64,000 nt of DNA from G965279355 sp965279355 (GTDB lineage: Bacteria > Pseudomonadota > Alphaproteobacteria > CACIAM-22H2): contig OZ257155.1 of NCBI GenBank assembly GCA_965279355.1, positions 2,790,001-2,854,000 of the forward strand, read 5' to 3'. The notes under the pieces are model-generated. The model made no database searches and had not been told where the DNA came from. It worked only from the letters and a program-made list of their open reading frames with translations. Made by a program: the position numbers and the translations under genes. Every line of letters begins with the position of its first letter. The stretch's first letter is position 1. Positions 36,014 to 44,468 of this stretch are shown one piece after another.

Positions 36014-37350
36014 CGAGGTGGCTTGAGGCCCAGACGGCGGGCTTGGTCGGAGGTGAAGCGACTCTTCGGATCTACGCGCGACAACACAGCATGAAACCGC
36101 GACAGCTCCGGATACATCGTCTGCAGCGATTCAGGCGACAGCAGCGAATCCTTGGCCAGATACACGCGACCGCCATGCTCCACCGTGATCGCCTCCAGTT
36201 TACGGACGAGGTCTTCCGCACCCGGCTTGCGCGGGAAATCCAGGGCCAGCGTGTAGCCCCGCAACGGGAAGGACAGGAAGCCGCGGCCGGGCCCACCGAG
36301 TGTCTTTAACACCGCGAGGAAGGACGGAGAGCCTGTCGCCGAGATCGTCTCGAGCAGACGCCGCAGCGCCACCGGTGCGACCGGCTCGGGGATCACGCAC
36401 TGGAACTGATAAAAGCCGCGCTTGCCGTAGATGCGGTTCCACTGCAGCAGCGCATCCAGCGGATAGAGAAATTCGCGGAACGGGCGCAGCCGCTCGCGGC
36501 CCGCTTCGGGAACGCGCCGGTAGTAGGTCTCGTTGAACATCCGCACCGACAGCCGATTCAAGGCCATCCCGGGAAAATCGAACGGCACCGCCTTGGTCTT
36601 AGCAACGGGCGGATTGGCTTGCTCACCGCCCGCGAACTCCGCCGTCTCCAGAATGCCGCGACCGAGCGAAGCGCCACCCGCCAGCGCATCGATCCAGCCG
36701 ACCGAGAAGGTGGCGCTGTCGCGGATATCCGCGAATGCTTCCAGGAAGCGGCCGAGATTGGGAATGCGCTGTTCGCGCACATCGACTTTCTGCGAGGCAT
36801 CCGGCAGCAGACGAAACGCAACCGCCCGCAGGATGCCGGTCAGACCCATGCCGCCGATCGTCGCGGCAAACAGTTCGGGATCGCTCTCGGGGGTCACGCG
36901 GATGGTGCTGCCGTCGCCGATCAGGAGATCGAACCAGCGCACGTGATCGCCGAAGCTGCCGTGCCTGTCGTGGTTCTTGCCATGCACATCGGCGGCGACC
37001 GCGCCGCCGATCGTGGCGAAGGCGGTGCCGGGACTGGCGGGCGGCATGAACCCGCGCGGCAGAAATGCATCGAGCAGGTCGGCGAAGGTGACGCCGGGCT
37101 CGCAGACGATGTCGCCGGTAACCGGGTCGAAATCGAGGATGCGGTCGAGGCGCTCGGTGAGAACGATCTCGCCGCCGTCGTTCAGCGCAGAGTCGCCATA
37201 GGCGCGGCCGCCGCCGCGCGCCAGCACGCCGCCGGTGCCGACCGAGGCGAACGCCGTGTCGATCTCGCGCGGGCGTTCGGGGCGGGCGGCGCGGACCTGC
37301 GCGTGCGCGTTACGCCCCCAGCCCGTGATGTCCATGTCCTTCCAGATCAT
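36010..37350 (-). CDS. dprE1: FAD-linked oxidase, DprE1-like (polyprenyl-P-ribose 2'-epimerase subunit)
   Basis: 446-residue flavoenzyme (M. tuberculosis DprE1 has 461). FAD-binding segments are LARGGGRAYGDSALNDGG and SPGTAFATIGGAVAADVHGK, followed by NHDRHGSFGDHV. The C-terminal domain has YGKRGFYQFQCVIPEP and GYTLALDFPRKPG. The lysine matching mycobacterial Lys418 is Lys400 (LAKDS). The position matching the benzothiazinone-target Cys387 is Ala369. ATG 37350 has GGTGA upstream and lies 4 bases after the UbiA-like stop. It would oxidise polyprenyl-phosphoryl-ribose at C2, with DprE2 completing the epimerisation to arabinose. Confidence 0.9.
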   Translation of the reverse strand: MIWKDMDITGWGRNAHAQVRAARPERPREIDTAFASVGTGGVLARGGGRAYGDSALNDGGEIVLTERLDRILDFDPVTGDIVCEPGVTFADLLDAFLPRGFMPPASPGTAFATIGGAVAADVHGKNHDRHGSFGDHVRWFDLLIGDGSTIRVTPESDPELFAATIGGMGLTGILRAVAFRLLPDASQKVDVREQRIPNLGRFLEAFADIRDSATFSVGWIDALAGGASLGRGILETAEFAGGEQANPPVAKTKAVPFDFPGMALNRLSVRMFNETYYRRVPEAGRERLRPFREFLYPLDALLQWNRIYGKRGFYQFQCVIPEPVAPVALRRLLETISATGSPSFLAVLKTLGGPGRGFLSFPLRGYTLALDFPRKPGAEDLVRKLEAITVEHGGRVYLAKDSLLSPESLQTMYPELSRFHAVLSRVDPKSRFTSDQARRLGLKPPR

Positions 37351-37354
37351 CGTG

Positions 37355-38233
37355 TCACCGGACGTAGATCAGGAAACCGAAGGTCAGCAGCCAGCCCAGC
37401 ACGGTCACCATCAGGAAGCGGTCAGTCAACGCGACGTCGGTCGGCGAGCCGGAGCGTTCCTCGACCACCGCGATCTGCAGGTATCGCAAAACCCCGGCCA
37501 CGACAAACGGCGCCGTCAGGTAAAGCTTGTCGGTGTGGAATTTCTGGATCGCCTGCGGATCCGTCGTATAGATCAGATACGACACCAGCAGCGCCGCCAG
37601 CACGATTCCCAGCGCCGTATCAAGGAAGCGCGCGTTGTAGCCAGCCAGCGCGGGACGGTGCGCTTCGGGCATGTCTTTCACCAGATCGTCGCGGCGCTTG
37701 GCCAGCGCCAGGAACAGCGCCAGCAGGAAGGTGCAGATGACGATCCACGAGGTTGCCGTCACGCTGATGGCGGCGGCTCCAATCATGACCCGCAGCACAA
37801 ATCCGCTGGCGACAATGATCACGTCAAGGACAGCGATGTGCTTCAGCCGCCAGGAATAGAGCGTCGACGATACGACATAGACCGCGGCAAAGATGAAGGT
37901 CGGCAGCGGCAGGGCGACCAGCATGATCGCCGCGCCAGCCAGCAGCAGGACCACCGCCATCGTCAATCCGGCAGCCGGCGAGACGGCGCCCGACGCAATC
38001 GGCCGGGTCCGCTTCACCGGATGGGCGCGGTCCGCGTCGCGATCGCACCAGTCGTTGAAGACATAGATCGCGCTGGACAGCAGGCAGAGCGCCACCACGG
38101 CCGTGATCACCAGGATCAGGTTGTGGGTGTTCAGCGCCTCGGGGGTAAAGAAGAGCGGGGCCGCGACAAAGCCGTTCTTGACCCATTGGCGCGGGCGCGC
38201 GAGGCGGATCAGGGCGGCTAGGGCTACGCTCAC
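37355..38233 (-). CDS. UbiA-family prenyltransferase, likely polyprenyl-P phosphoribosyltransferase
   Basis: Integral membrane prenyltransferase of about nine spans. From GTG 38233 it is 292 residues, near the 302 of mycobacterial Rv3806c. It starts LIRLARPRQWVKNGFVAAPLFF. The first Asp-rich motif is NDWCDRDADRAHPVKRTRPIASG (NDxxDxxxD), and the second region is AKRRDDLVKD. These are features of enzymes that load phosphoribose onto polyprenyl phosphate rather than of ubiquinone UbiA. The frame is open to 38371, but those residues look unconserved and would overlap the divergent gene; the start is uncertain. Confidence 0.85.
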   Translation of the reverse strand: MSVALAALIRLARPRQWVKNGFVAAPLFFTPEALNTHNLILVITAVVALCLLSSAIYVFNDWCDRDADRAHPVKRTRPIASGAVSPAAGLTMAVVLLLAGAAIMLVALPLPTFIFAAVYVVSSTLYSWRLKHIAVLDVIIVASGFVLRVMIGAAAISVTATSWIVICTFLLALFLALAKRRDDLVKDMPEAHRPALAGYNARFLDTALGIVLAALLVSYLIYTTDPQAIQKFHTDKLYLTAPFVVAGVLRYLQIAVVEERSGSPTDVALTDRFLMVTVLGWLLTFGFLIYVR

Positions 38234-38369
38234 AACCGAAGATATAAGAAGGAAAGGCGCACCCCACAAGCATATGTTGGGAATAATAAATCCGCCCCAA
38301 TCGTCATTTCCCTGCGCCGTCGATTTCGCGTAAAAGCCCCTGCCTACCCGGACGCCTCGCGACCTTCCC

Positions 38370-40037
38370 ATGAACGCTTCGCCCCTCTCCCGCCGCGCCG
38401 CGGCATCGTCGCTTTACCTGCTGGCCGGCCTGGTGGCCCTGGTTCTGGCGACGCTGGCCCTGCGCCCGACCGGTCACGTCTATGACATGCCGATGACCGA
38501 GGACGGGTATTACGCCCTGTCTGTCGCGCGCAATCTGGCCGCCGGAAGCGGAATCACCATCGACGGCGTGAACCTGACCAACGGGTTCCAGCCGCTGTTC
38601 ACGATGCTGCAGGGCGGCGCGTTCTGGGCGGCGCAGGGCGATGAGGTCCTCGCCATGCGTCTGGCCATGGCGTTGGGCTGGCTATTTCATGTGGGCGGCG
38701 CCTTTCTGGTCGCCCTGATCGCCCGCGACGCGTGGCCCAGCCGATACGGCGACGTGGAGCGGTCCATGCGTGGCGCGCTCGCCGCCATCTTCTATCTGGC
38801 ATCGCCGCTGATGCTGAACCACGCCTATAACGGCCTGGAGACGGGTTGCGTGATGTTCTTCTACGCGGCAGCCGCGCGCTGGCTGCAGACCGATCGCGAC
38901 CGTTCCACTGCCGGACTTGCCGGTTACGGGATCATCATCGGTCTTCTGGTCCTGGCGCGGATCGATTCAGCTTTCGTCGCGGTCGTGCTCGGCCTCAACG
39001 ATTTCCGCCGGTCGTGGCGGCAGGGCGTCGGCACGGCGCTGGGGCGCGGCATCATGCTCGCCGGGGTGGCGCTGCTCGTCTCCAGTCCGTGGTGGATCTA
39101 CAACACCGTCTATTTCGGCTCGCCGATGCCGACCAGCGGCACCGCGCAGCAGGCGTGGGGCCTCGAGTTCATGCGCCTCGAGCATGCGGAATGGGCGCTG
39201 CGGCTGGTGCTGATGCCATGGGTATTCGCCGGTGCGCATGAGGGGCTGGTATCGATCAACCTCCCGGTGCCGTTCGAGCCCGGCTACATGACCTTCACGG
39301 CTATCGGCTTCGTGCGCTCGCTGCTGCTGTTCATTGTCGGGGTCGCCCTGCTGCGCTGGCTATGGCGCGGCGGCCGTAAAATGGACCTGGCCGGGGCGGC
39401 CGATCTCGAACGCCATCGCGCGGGTCGGACCATTGAATTCCTGGTCTGCTTCCTGATCGCATTCGCGGCGCTGATCGCCTATTACGCGTTCACGTTCATC
39501 GCTTACTGGTTTTACTACCGCTATTTCGCGCCGCTGGCCCTGATCGCCTTTGTCCTGGTGCCGTTGCTGCTGGCCCGCTGGACTTACAGTTCAGATCAGC
39601 GCTCGGTCGCGGCGCTGATCACTGGCGTGCTGGTGCTGCAGATCGTGGCGCTGACCATGATCTCGCTCACCGGGCGCGGGCTTGGCGGCAACACCGTCTA
39701 TCACGATCAGGTCGCGCTGCTGCGCCAGCATGTGCCGCCGGAAGACCGCGTTGCGGCCGGGCAATCGGGCACGCTCGGCTTCTTCCGCGACAATGTGGTG
39801 AACACCGACGGCAAGGTGAATCGCGAAGCCCTCGCCTTTCAGGATCACATGTGGGACTACCTCCGCGAGCGCCAGATTAAGTGGTTCGTCGACTGGCCGT
39901 TCTATGTGAACAAATATCTGGGCGTTCCGCTGGACGCGGAAACCGGGCTGCCAGCCTCCACCGGCAATGGCTGGCGGTTCGTTGCCGAGCGCAATTATTT
40001 TTATCTCTACGAATATACCGGCCCCGACGCCCGTTAA
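38370..40037 (+). CDS. GT-C-type membrane glycosyltransferase, possible arabinofuranosyltransferase
   Basis: 555 residues with about 11 membrane spans. After the first span the catalytic-type loop reads MPMTEDGYYALSVARNL, then GITIDGVNLTNGFQPLF, the acidic pair and TNGFQPL pattern typical of polyprenyl-phosphate-sugar-dependent GT-C enzymes. A soluble periplasmic C-terminus follows (from about residue 440). It diverges from the UbiA-DprE1-DprE2 run with 136 bases between starts (GTG 38233, ATG 38370). Acceptor and sugar are not shown by the sequence; arabinofuranose transfer is inferred from the neighbours. Confidence 0.75.
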   Translation: MNASPLSRRAAASSLYLLAGLVALVLATLALRPTGHVYDMPMTEDGYYALSVARNLAAGSGITIDGVNLTNGFQPLFTMLQGGAFWAAQGDEVLAMRLAMALGWLFHVGGAFLVALIARDAWPSRYGDVERSMRGALAAIFYLASPLMLNHAYNGLETGCVMFFYAAAARWLQTDRDRSTAGLAGYGIIIGLLVLARIDSAFVAVVLGLNDFRRSWRQGVGTALGRGIMLAGVALLVSSPWWIYNTVYFGSPMPTSGTAQQAWGLEFMRLEHAEWALRLVLMPWVFAGAHEGLVSINLPVPFEPGYMTFTAIGFVRSLLLFIVGVALLRWLWRGGRKMDLAGAADLERHRAGRTIEFLVCFLIAFAALIAYYAFTFIAYWFYYRYFAPLALIAFVLVPLLLARWTYSSDQRSVAALITGVLVLQIVALTMISLTGRGLGGNTVYHDQVALLRQHVPPEDRVAAGQSGTLGFFRDNVVNTDGKVNREALAFQDHMWDYLRERQIKWFVDWPFYVNKYLGVPLDAETGLPASTGNGWRFVAERNYFYLYEYTGPDAR

Positions 40038-40175
40038 CGTTTGGAAGCGGCGTCGGTCATACCCCGTTGTGCGCCTTAACAATCTCGTGTTTAGTTGCGC
40101 ATAACAAATAATTAATGGCGACGGGGGGACCCTCCGCTTGATCGGACAGATCGGTCGAGTCGGAGGCATGAGGCG

Positions 40176-41870
40176 GTGGCACCAGGACTGGAAAAAACCT
40201 ATCGCATTGCGACATGGGCGCTGTTCATCGCAGCCCTGATCGTCATCTTTGCGGTTTTCCAGGATTTCGGCGTCACCTGGGACGAGCACTACCACGACGA
40301 CTATGGCCGTCACGTCCTGAACTACTATATGTCGGGATTCAAGGACCTCACGGCGCTCACCTATCACAATCTCTGGCTTTACGGCGCGGCCTTCGACGGC
40401 CCGACGGCGCTGGCCAAGCGCCTGCTGCCGTTCGGCGACTTCGAGACCCAGCATCTGATGAGCGCGCTGGTCGGTCTCCTGGGTGCGTTCGGCTGCTATC
40501 GCATTGCCAGCCATCTGGCGGGCCCGCGCGCCGGCTTCTGGGCGGCGCTGTTCCTGCTGCTGACGCCGCCGTGGTTCGGGCACATGTTCATGAACCCCAA
40601 GGACATCCCGTTTGCGACGGGTATGACCTGGACGCTCTACTTTATCATTCGCGCGGCGCCGTTTTTCCCGCGTGTGCCCGCCCATCTTGTGGTGAAGCTC
40701 GGCCTCGCCATCGGCCTGACGCTTGGCGTCCGTATTGCCGGCATCTTCACGTTCTTCTATGTCGCCGCGGCGCTGCTGGCATGGCTGGCCTGGCGCCTGC
40801 GCGACATCCCGGTGCAGGCAGCGTTCCGCGAAGGCCTGCGCGCCGGCTTCGGCTTTGTGCTGCCGATGTGTGTGGTTGCCTATCTGATGATGCTCGCGGC
40901 CTGGCCCTGGGCGCAATGGAACCCGCTGCTGCGGCCGTTCGAAGCGCTAACCATTTTCTCGCACAGCCCCTGGGACATCGACACGCTGTTTGCCGGCACG
41001 CTTGTCAACTCACGCGACCTGCCGGCCACTTACCTGCCCGGCTATTTCCTGGTGAAGACGCCGGAACTGATCCTGGTCCTGCTGGCGCTGGCGCTGGTGG
41101 CTGCCGGTGCCGCCATCCGGCGGGTATGGCGGCAGGATTGGCCGCAGGTTTGCGGACACTTCATGCTCGGCTTTGCCGTGCTGTTTCCCTTCGCGTTCTT
41201 CGTGCTGTTCCGGCCGGTGTCCTATGACGCGATCCGACATTTCCTGTTTCTGTTGCCGCCGATCGCCATCGTCGCGGCGCTGATGCTGGACCGGATTTTT
41301 GTGGCGCTTGCCGCGCGCAGCCTGACCGGTCAGGTGGCCTTTGCGACGGTGATCGGTGCCTATGTCGCCTGGCATGGCGCGTACATGGCGAAGCTCCACC
41401 CCAATCAATACGTCTACTACAACCAGTTGACCGGCGGCGTCGCGGGAGCGGCGAGCCGCTATGAGCTCGACTACTGGGGCAACTCCTATCACGAAGCAGT
41501 CGACCGGCTGGTCGCCTTCGTGCGCGCCGAGCAGGAGCGCACGGGCGTGGTCAAAACAACCAAGGTCCTGGTCTGCTCCGAAGGAACGTCGGCCGGTTAT
41601 TTCTTTCCCAAGGACATGACCTACGCCACCAGCCCGCTTGATGCCGATTTCTACATCTCGGTGACGCGGCTGGGCTGCGATACGCAGTTCGAGGGCGATA
41701 CGATCATCACCGTGGCGCGCGACGACGCCACGCTCAGCGTCGTCAAGGATCGACGCCGGCTGCGTGACGTGGCGCCGGAACGCCTGGCCGTGCGCCAGCC
41801 GCAGACGGCGAGAAAGACCGTCGTTCAGCATCCGGGCCTGACAGTCGACGGTCGTCCGCTGGCGGACTGA
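40176..41870 (+). CDS. GT-C-type (GT39/ArnT-like) membrane glycosyltransferase
   Basis: 564 residues, about 11 spans. The first periplasmic loop has the catalytic-type acidic motif VTWDEHYHDDYG (about residues 31-42), and a later loop reads FMNPKDIPFATGM, usual in PMT/ArnT-like enzymes. The C-terminal 160 residues are soluble. GTG 40176 has GGAGG upstream. The end overlaps the converging GT2 gene by 128 bases; the last ~40 residues look disordered. It would use a polyprenyl-phosphate sugar at the periplasmic face. Confidence 0.78.
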   Translation: MAPGLEKTYRIATWALFIAALIVIFAVFQDFGVTWDEHYHDDYGRHVLNYYMSGFKDLTALTYHNLWLYGAAFDGPTALAKRLLPFGDFETQHLMSALVGLLGAFGCYRIASHLAGPRAGFWAALFLLLTPPWFGHMFMNPKDIPFATGMTWTLYFIIRAAPFFPRVPAHLVVKLGLAIGLTLGVRIAGIFTFFYVAAALLAWLAWRLRDIPVQAAFREGLRAGFGFVLPMCVVAYLMMLAAWPWAQWNPLLRPFEALTIFSHSPWDIDTLFAGTLVNSRDLPATYLPGYFLVKTPELILVLLALALVAAGAAIRRVWRQDWPQVCGHFMLGFAVLFPFAFFVLFRPVSYDAIRHFLFLLPPIAIVAALMLDRIFVALAARSLTGQVAFATVIGAYVAWHGAYMAKLHPNQYVYYNQLTGGVAGAASRYELDYWGNSYHEAVDRLVAFVRAEQERTGVVKTTKVLVCSEGTSAGYFFPKDMTYATSPLDADFYISVTRLGCDTQFEGDTIITVARDDATLSVVKDRRRLRDVAPERLAVRQPQTARKTVVQHPGLTVDGRPLAD

Positions 41871-42843
41871 TCGCCGCATCGTCGAAACCGGCGCGGTCGC
41901 TGACGATAAAGAGCGGACGGCCCTTCACCTCGTCGAAGACACGGCCGAGATAGGATCCGAAGAGCCCCAGCGTCAGAAGCTGAATGCCCCCCAGCAGCAG
42001 CACCGCGACAAAGACCGACGCATAACCCGGAACATCGATGCCCCAGATCAACGTGCGGGCGATAAAGAACAGGCCGAGCAGCAGCGACGGCACCGCCAAC
42101 GCCACGCCGATATAGGCTGCAACAACCAACGGCACGCGGCTGAAGCTGGCGATTCCGTCGATGGCAAACCCTAGAAGACGGCGAAATGACCACGCGCTGG
42201 TGCCGGCATGGCGCTCGCCGGCCTCGAACGGGACGCCGATCTGCCGAAAGCCGACCCAGGCGAAGAGACCTTTCATAAATCGCGCTCGCTCAGGCATGCC
42301 ATTCAGCGTGTCGACGACGCGGCGGTCGATGAGGCGGAAATCGCCAGCCCCGCGCGGCATCTTGGTGTCGGTCAACCCCTCGAAGACGCGATAGAACGCA
42401 TTGCTCAGCTGGCGACGCAGCCAGGAATCCGTCGTCCGCGTCTGACGAAGGCCATAGACCATGTCGTATCCGTCGCGCCATTTCGCGACGAAGGTGGCGA
42501 TCAACTCCGGCGGATGCTGCAGGTCGGCATCCATCGGAATCACGGCTCGTCCCCGCGCATGACGCAGACCGGCGGCGAGCGCAATATCCTTGCCGAAATT
42601 GCGTGAGAGACGCACCAGCCGCAGCCGTGGATCGGCGGTGCTCCGCTGGCGCAGCCGTTCCCAGCTGTTGTCGACGCTGCCATCGTCGACACAGACGATC
42701 TCGCAGGACAGGCCCAGCGCGGCCAGAGCCGGATCGAGCCTGGCAAAGAACGCATCAATATTGGCAGCCTCGTTGAAGACGGGCACGACAATCGACAGAT
42801 CCGGTCCAGTCCCGGTGTGCTGCTGATTTGTATGGGCAGTCAC
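41743..42843 (-). CDS. GT2 polyprenyl-phosphate sugar synthase-like glycosyltransferase (DPM1/GtrB/FlmF type)
   Basis: 366 residues. GT-A domain: LSIVVPVFNEAANIDAFF, CEIVCVDDGSVDNSW, MDADLQHPPELI (DxD as DAD) and the Q-x-x-R-W-like FMKGLFAWVGFR. Two C-terminal spans (about 230-255 and 265-290) end GSYLGRVFDEVKGRPLFIV, the usual family end. A tail of about 50 Pro/Ser/Arg-rich residues follows, encoded within the overlap with the GT-C gene. GTG 42843 has GGGAGG upstream. Such enzymes load a sugar onto polyprenyl phosphate for periplasmic transfer by a GT-C. Confidence 0.88.
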   Translation of the reverse strand: MTAHTNQQHTGTGPDLSIVVPVFNEAANIDAFFARLDPALAALGLSCEIVCVDDGSVDNSWERLRQRSTADPRLRLVRLSRNFGKDIALAAGLRHARGRAVIPMDADLQHPPELIATFVAKWRDGYDMVYGLRQTRTTDSWLRRQLSNAFYRVFEGLTDTKMPRGAGDFRLIDRRVVDTLNGMPERARFMKGLFAWVGFRQIGVPFEAGERHAGTSAWSFRRLLGFAIDGIASFSRVPLVVAAYIGVALAVPSLLLGLFFIARTLIWGIDVPGYASVFVAVLLLGGIQLLTLGLFGSYLGRVFDEVKGRPLFIVSDRAGFDDAAISPPADDRRLSGPDAERRSFSPSAAGARPGVPAPRHAAGVDP

Positions 42844-42914
42844 GACCGCGTCGCCTCCCGAACACTATTTCGGCTATCCTCGGCCCTGGCTGCCCCACCG
42901 TCAAATCCGAATTC

Positions 42915-43751
42915 ATGCCCCGACTCATTCTCTGCGCCGACGACTATGCGATCGCACCCGGTGTAAGCCGGGCAATTCTGTCGCTCCTCGCCACCCGCAG
43001 GCTGACCGCGACCGGCTGCATGACGGCCACGCCGTTCTGGATGGAACATGCGCGATGGCTACGGCCCTATATCGGCAGCGCCGATATCGGCTTGCATCTC
43101 ACGCTCACCGATCAGACCCCGCTGGGACCAATGCCATCCCTGGCGCCGGACGGTCGCCTGCCTTCGATTTCGACGCTGATGCGGCGCTCGCTTCTGCACC
43201 GGCTTGACCCCGGCGAGATCGCCGGCGAGATCAGGCGACAGGTCGCGGCGTTCGAGCAGGGCTTCGGCCATAAGCCGTCTTTCATCGACGGACATCAGCA
43301 TGTGCATCAGCTCCCGATCATCCGCGACGCCGTCTTGAAACTATGGGCGGATGGTATTCTTGGCCGCGGAACATGGCTGCGTGTCTGCGATGCACCGGTC
43401 GCAACGATCCTGCGCCGCCGGATCTCAACGGCAAAGTCCCTGATCCTTGCCGGCTTCGCGCGCAATCTCCGTCGACAGGCCAGGGGTGCCGGCATCCGTA
43501 CCAATGCGGCTTTCTCGGGAATCAGAAGTTTTGTCGAGCCGGCGGCCTACGGCGCGCTGTTCGAGCGCTTCGTCATGGATGCACAGGATAATCTGCTGGT
43601 GATGTGCCATCCAGGCATAGTCGACGATGTGCTGCGCGCCGTCGATCCGGTGACCGCGTCACGCGAAGAAGAGTTTCGGTTCTTCGCCAGCGATGCATTC
43701 CCATCGCTGCTTAGTCAAAACGAGTTGCTGCTCGCGAGGCTTTCCGCCTAG
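42915..43751 (+). CDS. YdjC/HpnK-family carbohydrate deacetylase
   Basis: 278 residues from ATG 42915 (LILCADDYAIAPGVSRAIL). Metal-binding residues are the Asp of CADDYA, the His of GLHLTLTD, and the two His of DGHQHVHQLP. A late HPGIVDD loop is also present. Members remove acetyl groups from N-acetylated sugars; the family includes NaxD, which acts on undecaprenyl-phosphate galactosamine, and hopanoid-linked HpnK. It lies head to head with the GT2 gene and shares its stop bases (CTAG) with the converging methyltransferase. No hopanoid genes are near, so an envelope-sugar role is favoured. Confidence 0.88.
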   Translation: MPRLILCADDYAIAPGVSRAILSLLATRRLTATGCMTATPFWMEHARWLRPYIGSADIGLHLTLTDQTPLGPMPSLAPDGRLPSISTLMRRSLLHRLDPGEIAGEIRRQVAAFEQGFGHKPSFIDGHQHVHQLPIIRDAVLKLWADGILGRGTWLRVCDAPVATILRRRISTAKSLILAGFARNLRRQARGAGIRTNAAFSGIRSFVEPAAYGALFERFVMDAQDNLLVMCHPGIVDDVLRAVDPVTASREEEFRFFASDAFPSLLSQNELLLARLSA

Positions 43752-44446
43752 GCGCGCCGCGCAAGATAGGTGTGACGGCCGGGATGGAAGCCGAGATTGC
43801 GGCTGTGCCGCTCCACCCGCAGACCGGCATCGCGCAGAAGCGTCGAGATCTGCTGCTCCGTATAAGTCGAGAAGCCGAGCTGGCTGCGCAGACGGCGATA
43901 GTCGGAAAACAGGGTCATGGCCAGACCGCGGAGGGCGGCCAGCAGAAAGCCATAGGTCCAGGCCGAACGCAGCAGCGACCGCACATCATCGACCATGCCG
44001 AGATCCGGCGGAATCGTATCGGCGATCACCAGAACCCCGTCGGCCGACAGTACGCGGCGCCAGGATGCGACCAGCGCCGGCAGTGCCGCCCGGTCGATAT
44101 ACTGGATCACCGAAAACACGATCACGACATCAACGCTGCCCTCGGGCAGGGCCGCCAGTGCCGCGTCGTCTAGAACGGTAATAGTCGGATTGTCTGCAAA
44201 TCGCCTGATAACATGATCGCGGACGGAAGACGCCGCATCGTAGAGGTAGAGTTTGCGCACCCGGGACGCGACGCGCGCGGCTTCCAGCGCCTCACCGCAG
44301 CCATAGTCCAGGACCGTGAGATCGGATCGCGGCGGCAGGATCGACAGGATGTCGTCGGCGATCCGCATGTAGTGCACACGCAGATGCCGATCATTCACAT
44401 AGATGCTGTGGGGACGGTCCCAGAACCTTAGCCAGCTCTCGCTCAT
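43748..44446 (-). CDS. Class I SAM-dependent methyltransferase
   Basis: 232 residues. SAM-binding motif I is TVLDYGCGEALEAARVA (about residues 43-59), the second strand acid is in LYLYDAASS, and the later motifs VDVVIVFSVIQYIDRA and LSADGVLVIADTIPP follow. Substrate unknown. ATG 44446 lies 22 bases after the MUG-like gene and reads the same way, so it may be the tail of the dnaK-dnaJ run. It equally could belong to the neighbouring glycosylation genes. Confidence 0.85.
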   Translation of the reverse strand: MSESWLRFWDRPHSIYVNDRHLRVHYMRIADDILSILPPRSDLTVLDYGCGEALEAARVASRVRKLYLYDAASSVRDHVIRRFADNPTITVLDDAALAALPEGSVDVVIVFSVIQYIDRAALPALVASWRRVLSADGVLVIADTIPPDLGMVDDVRSLLRSAWTYGFLLAALRGLAMTLFSDYRRLRSQLGFSTYTEQQISTLLRDAGLRVERHSRNLGFHPGRHTYLARRA

Positions 44447-44468
44447 AGGCCGGCACAATGGCGTGCGA

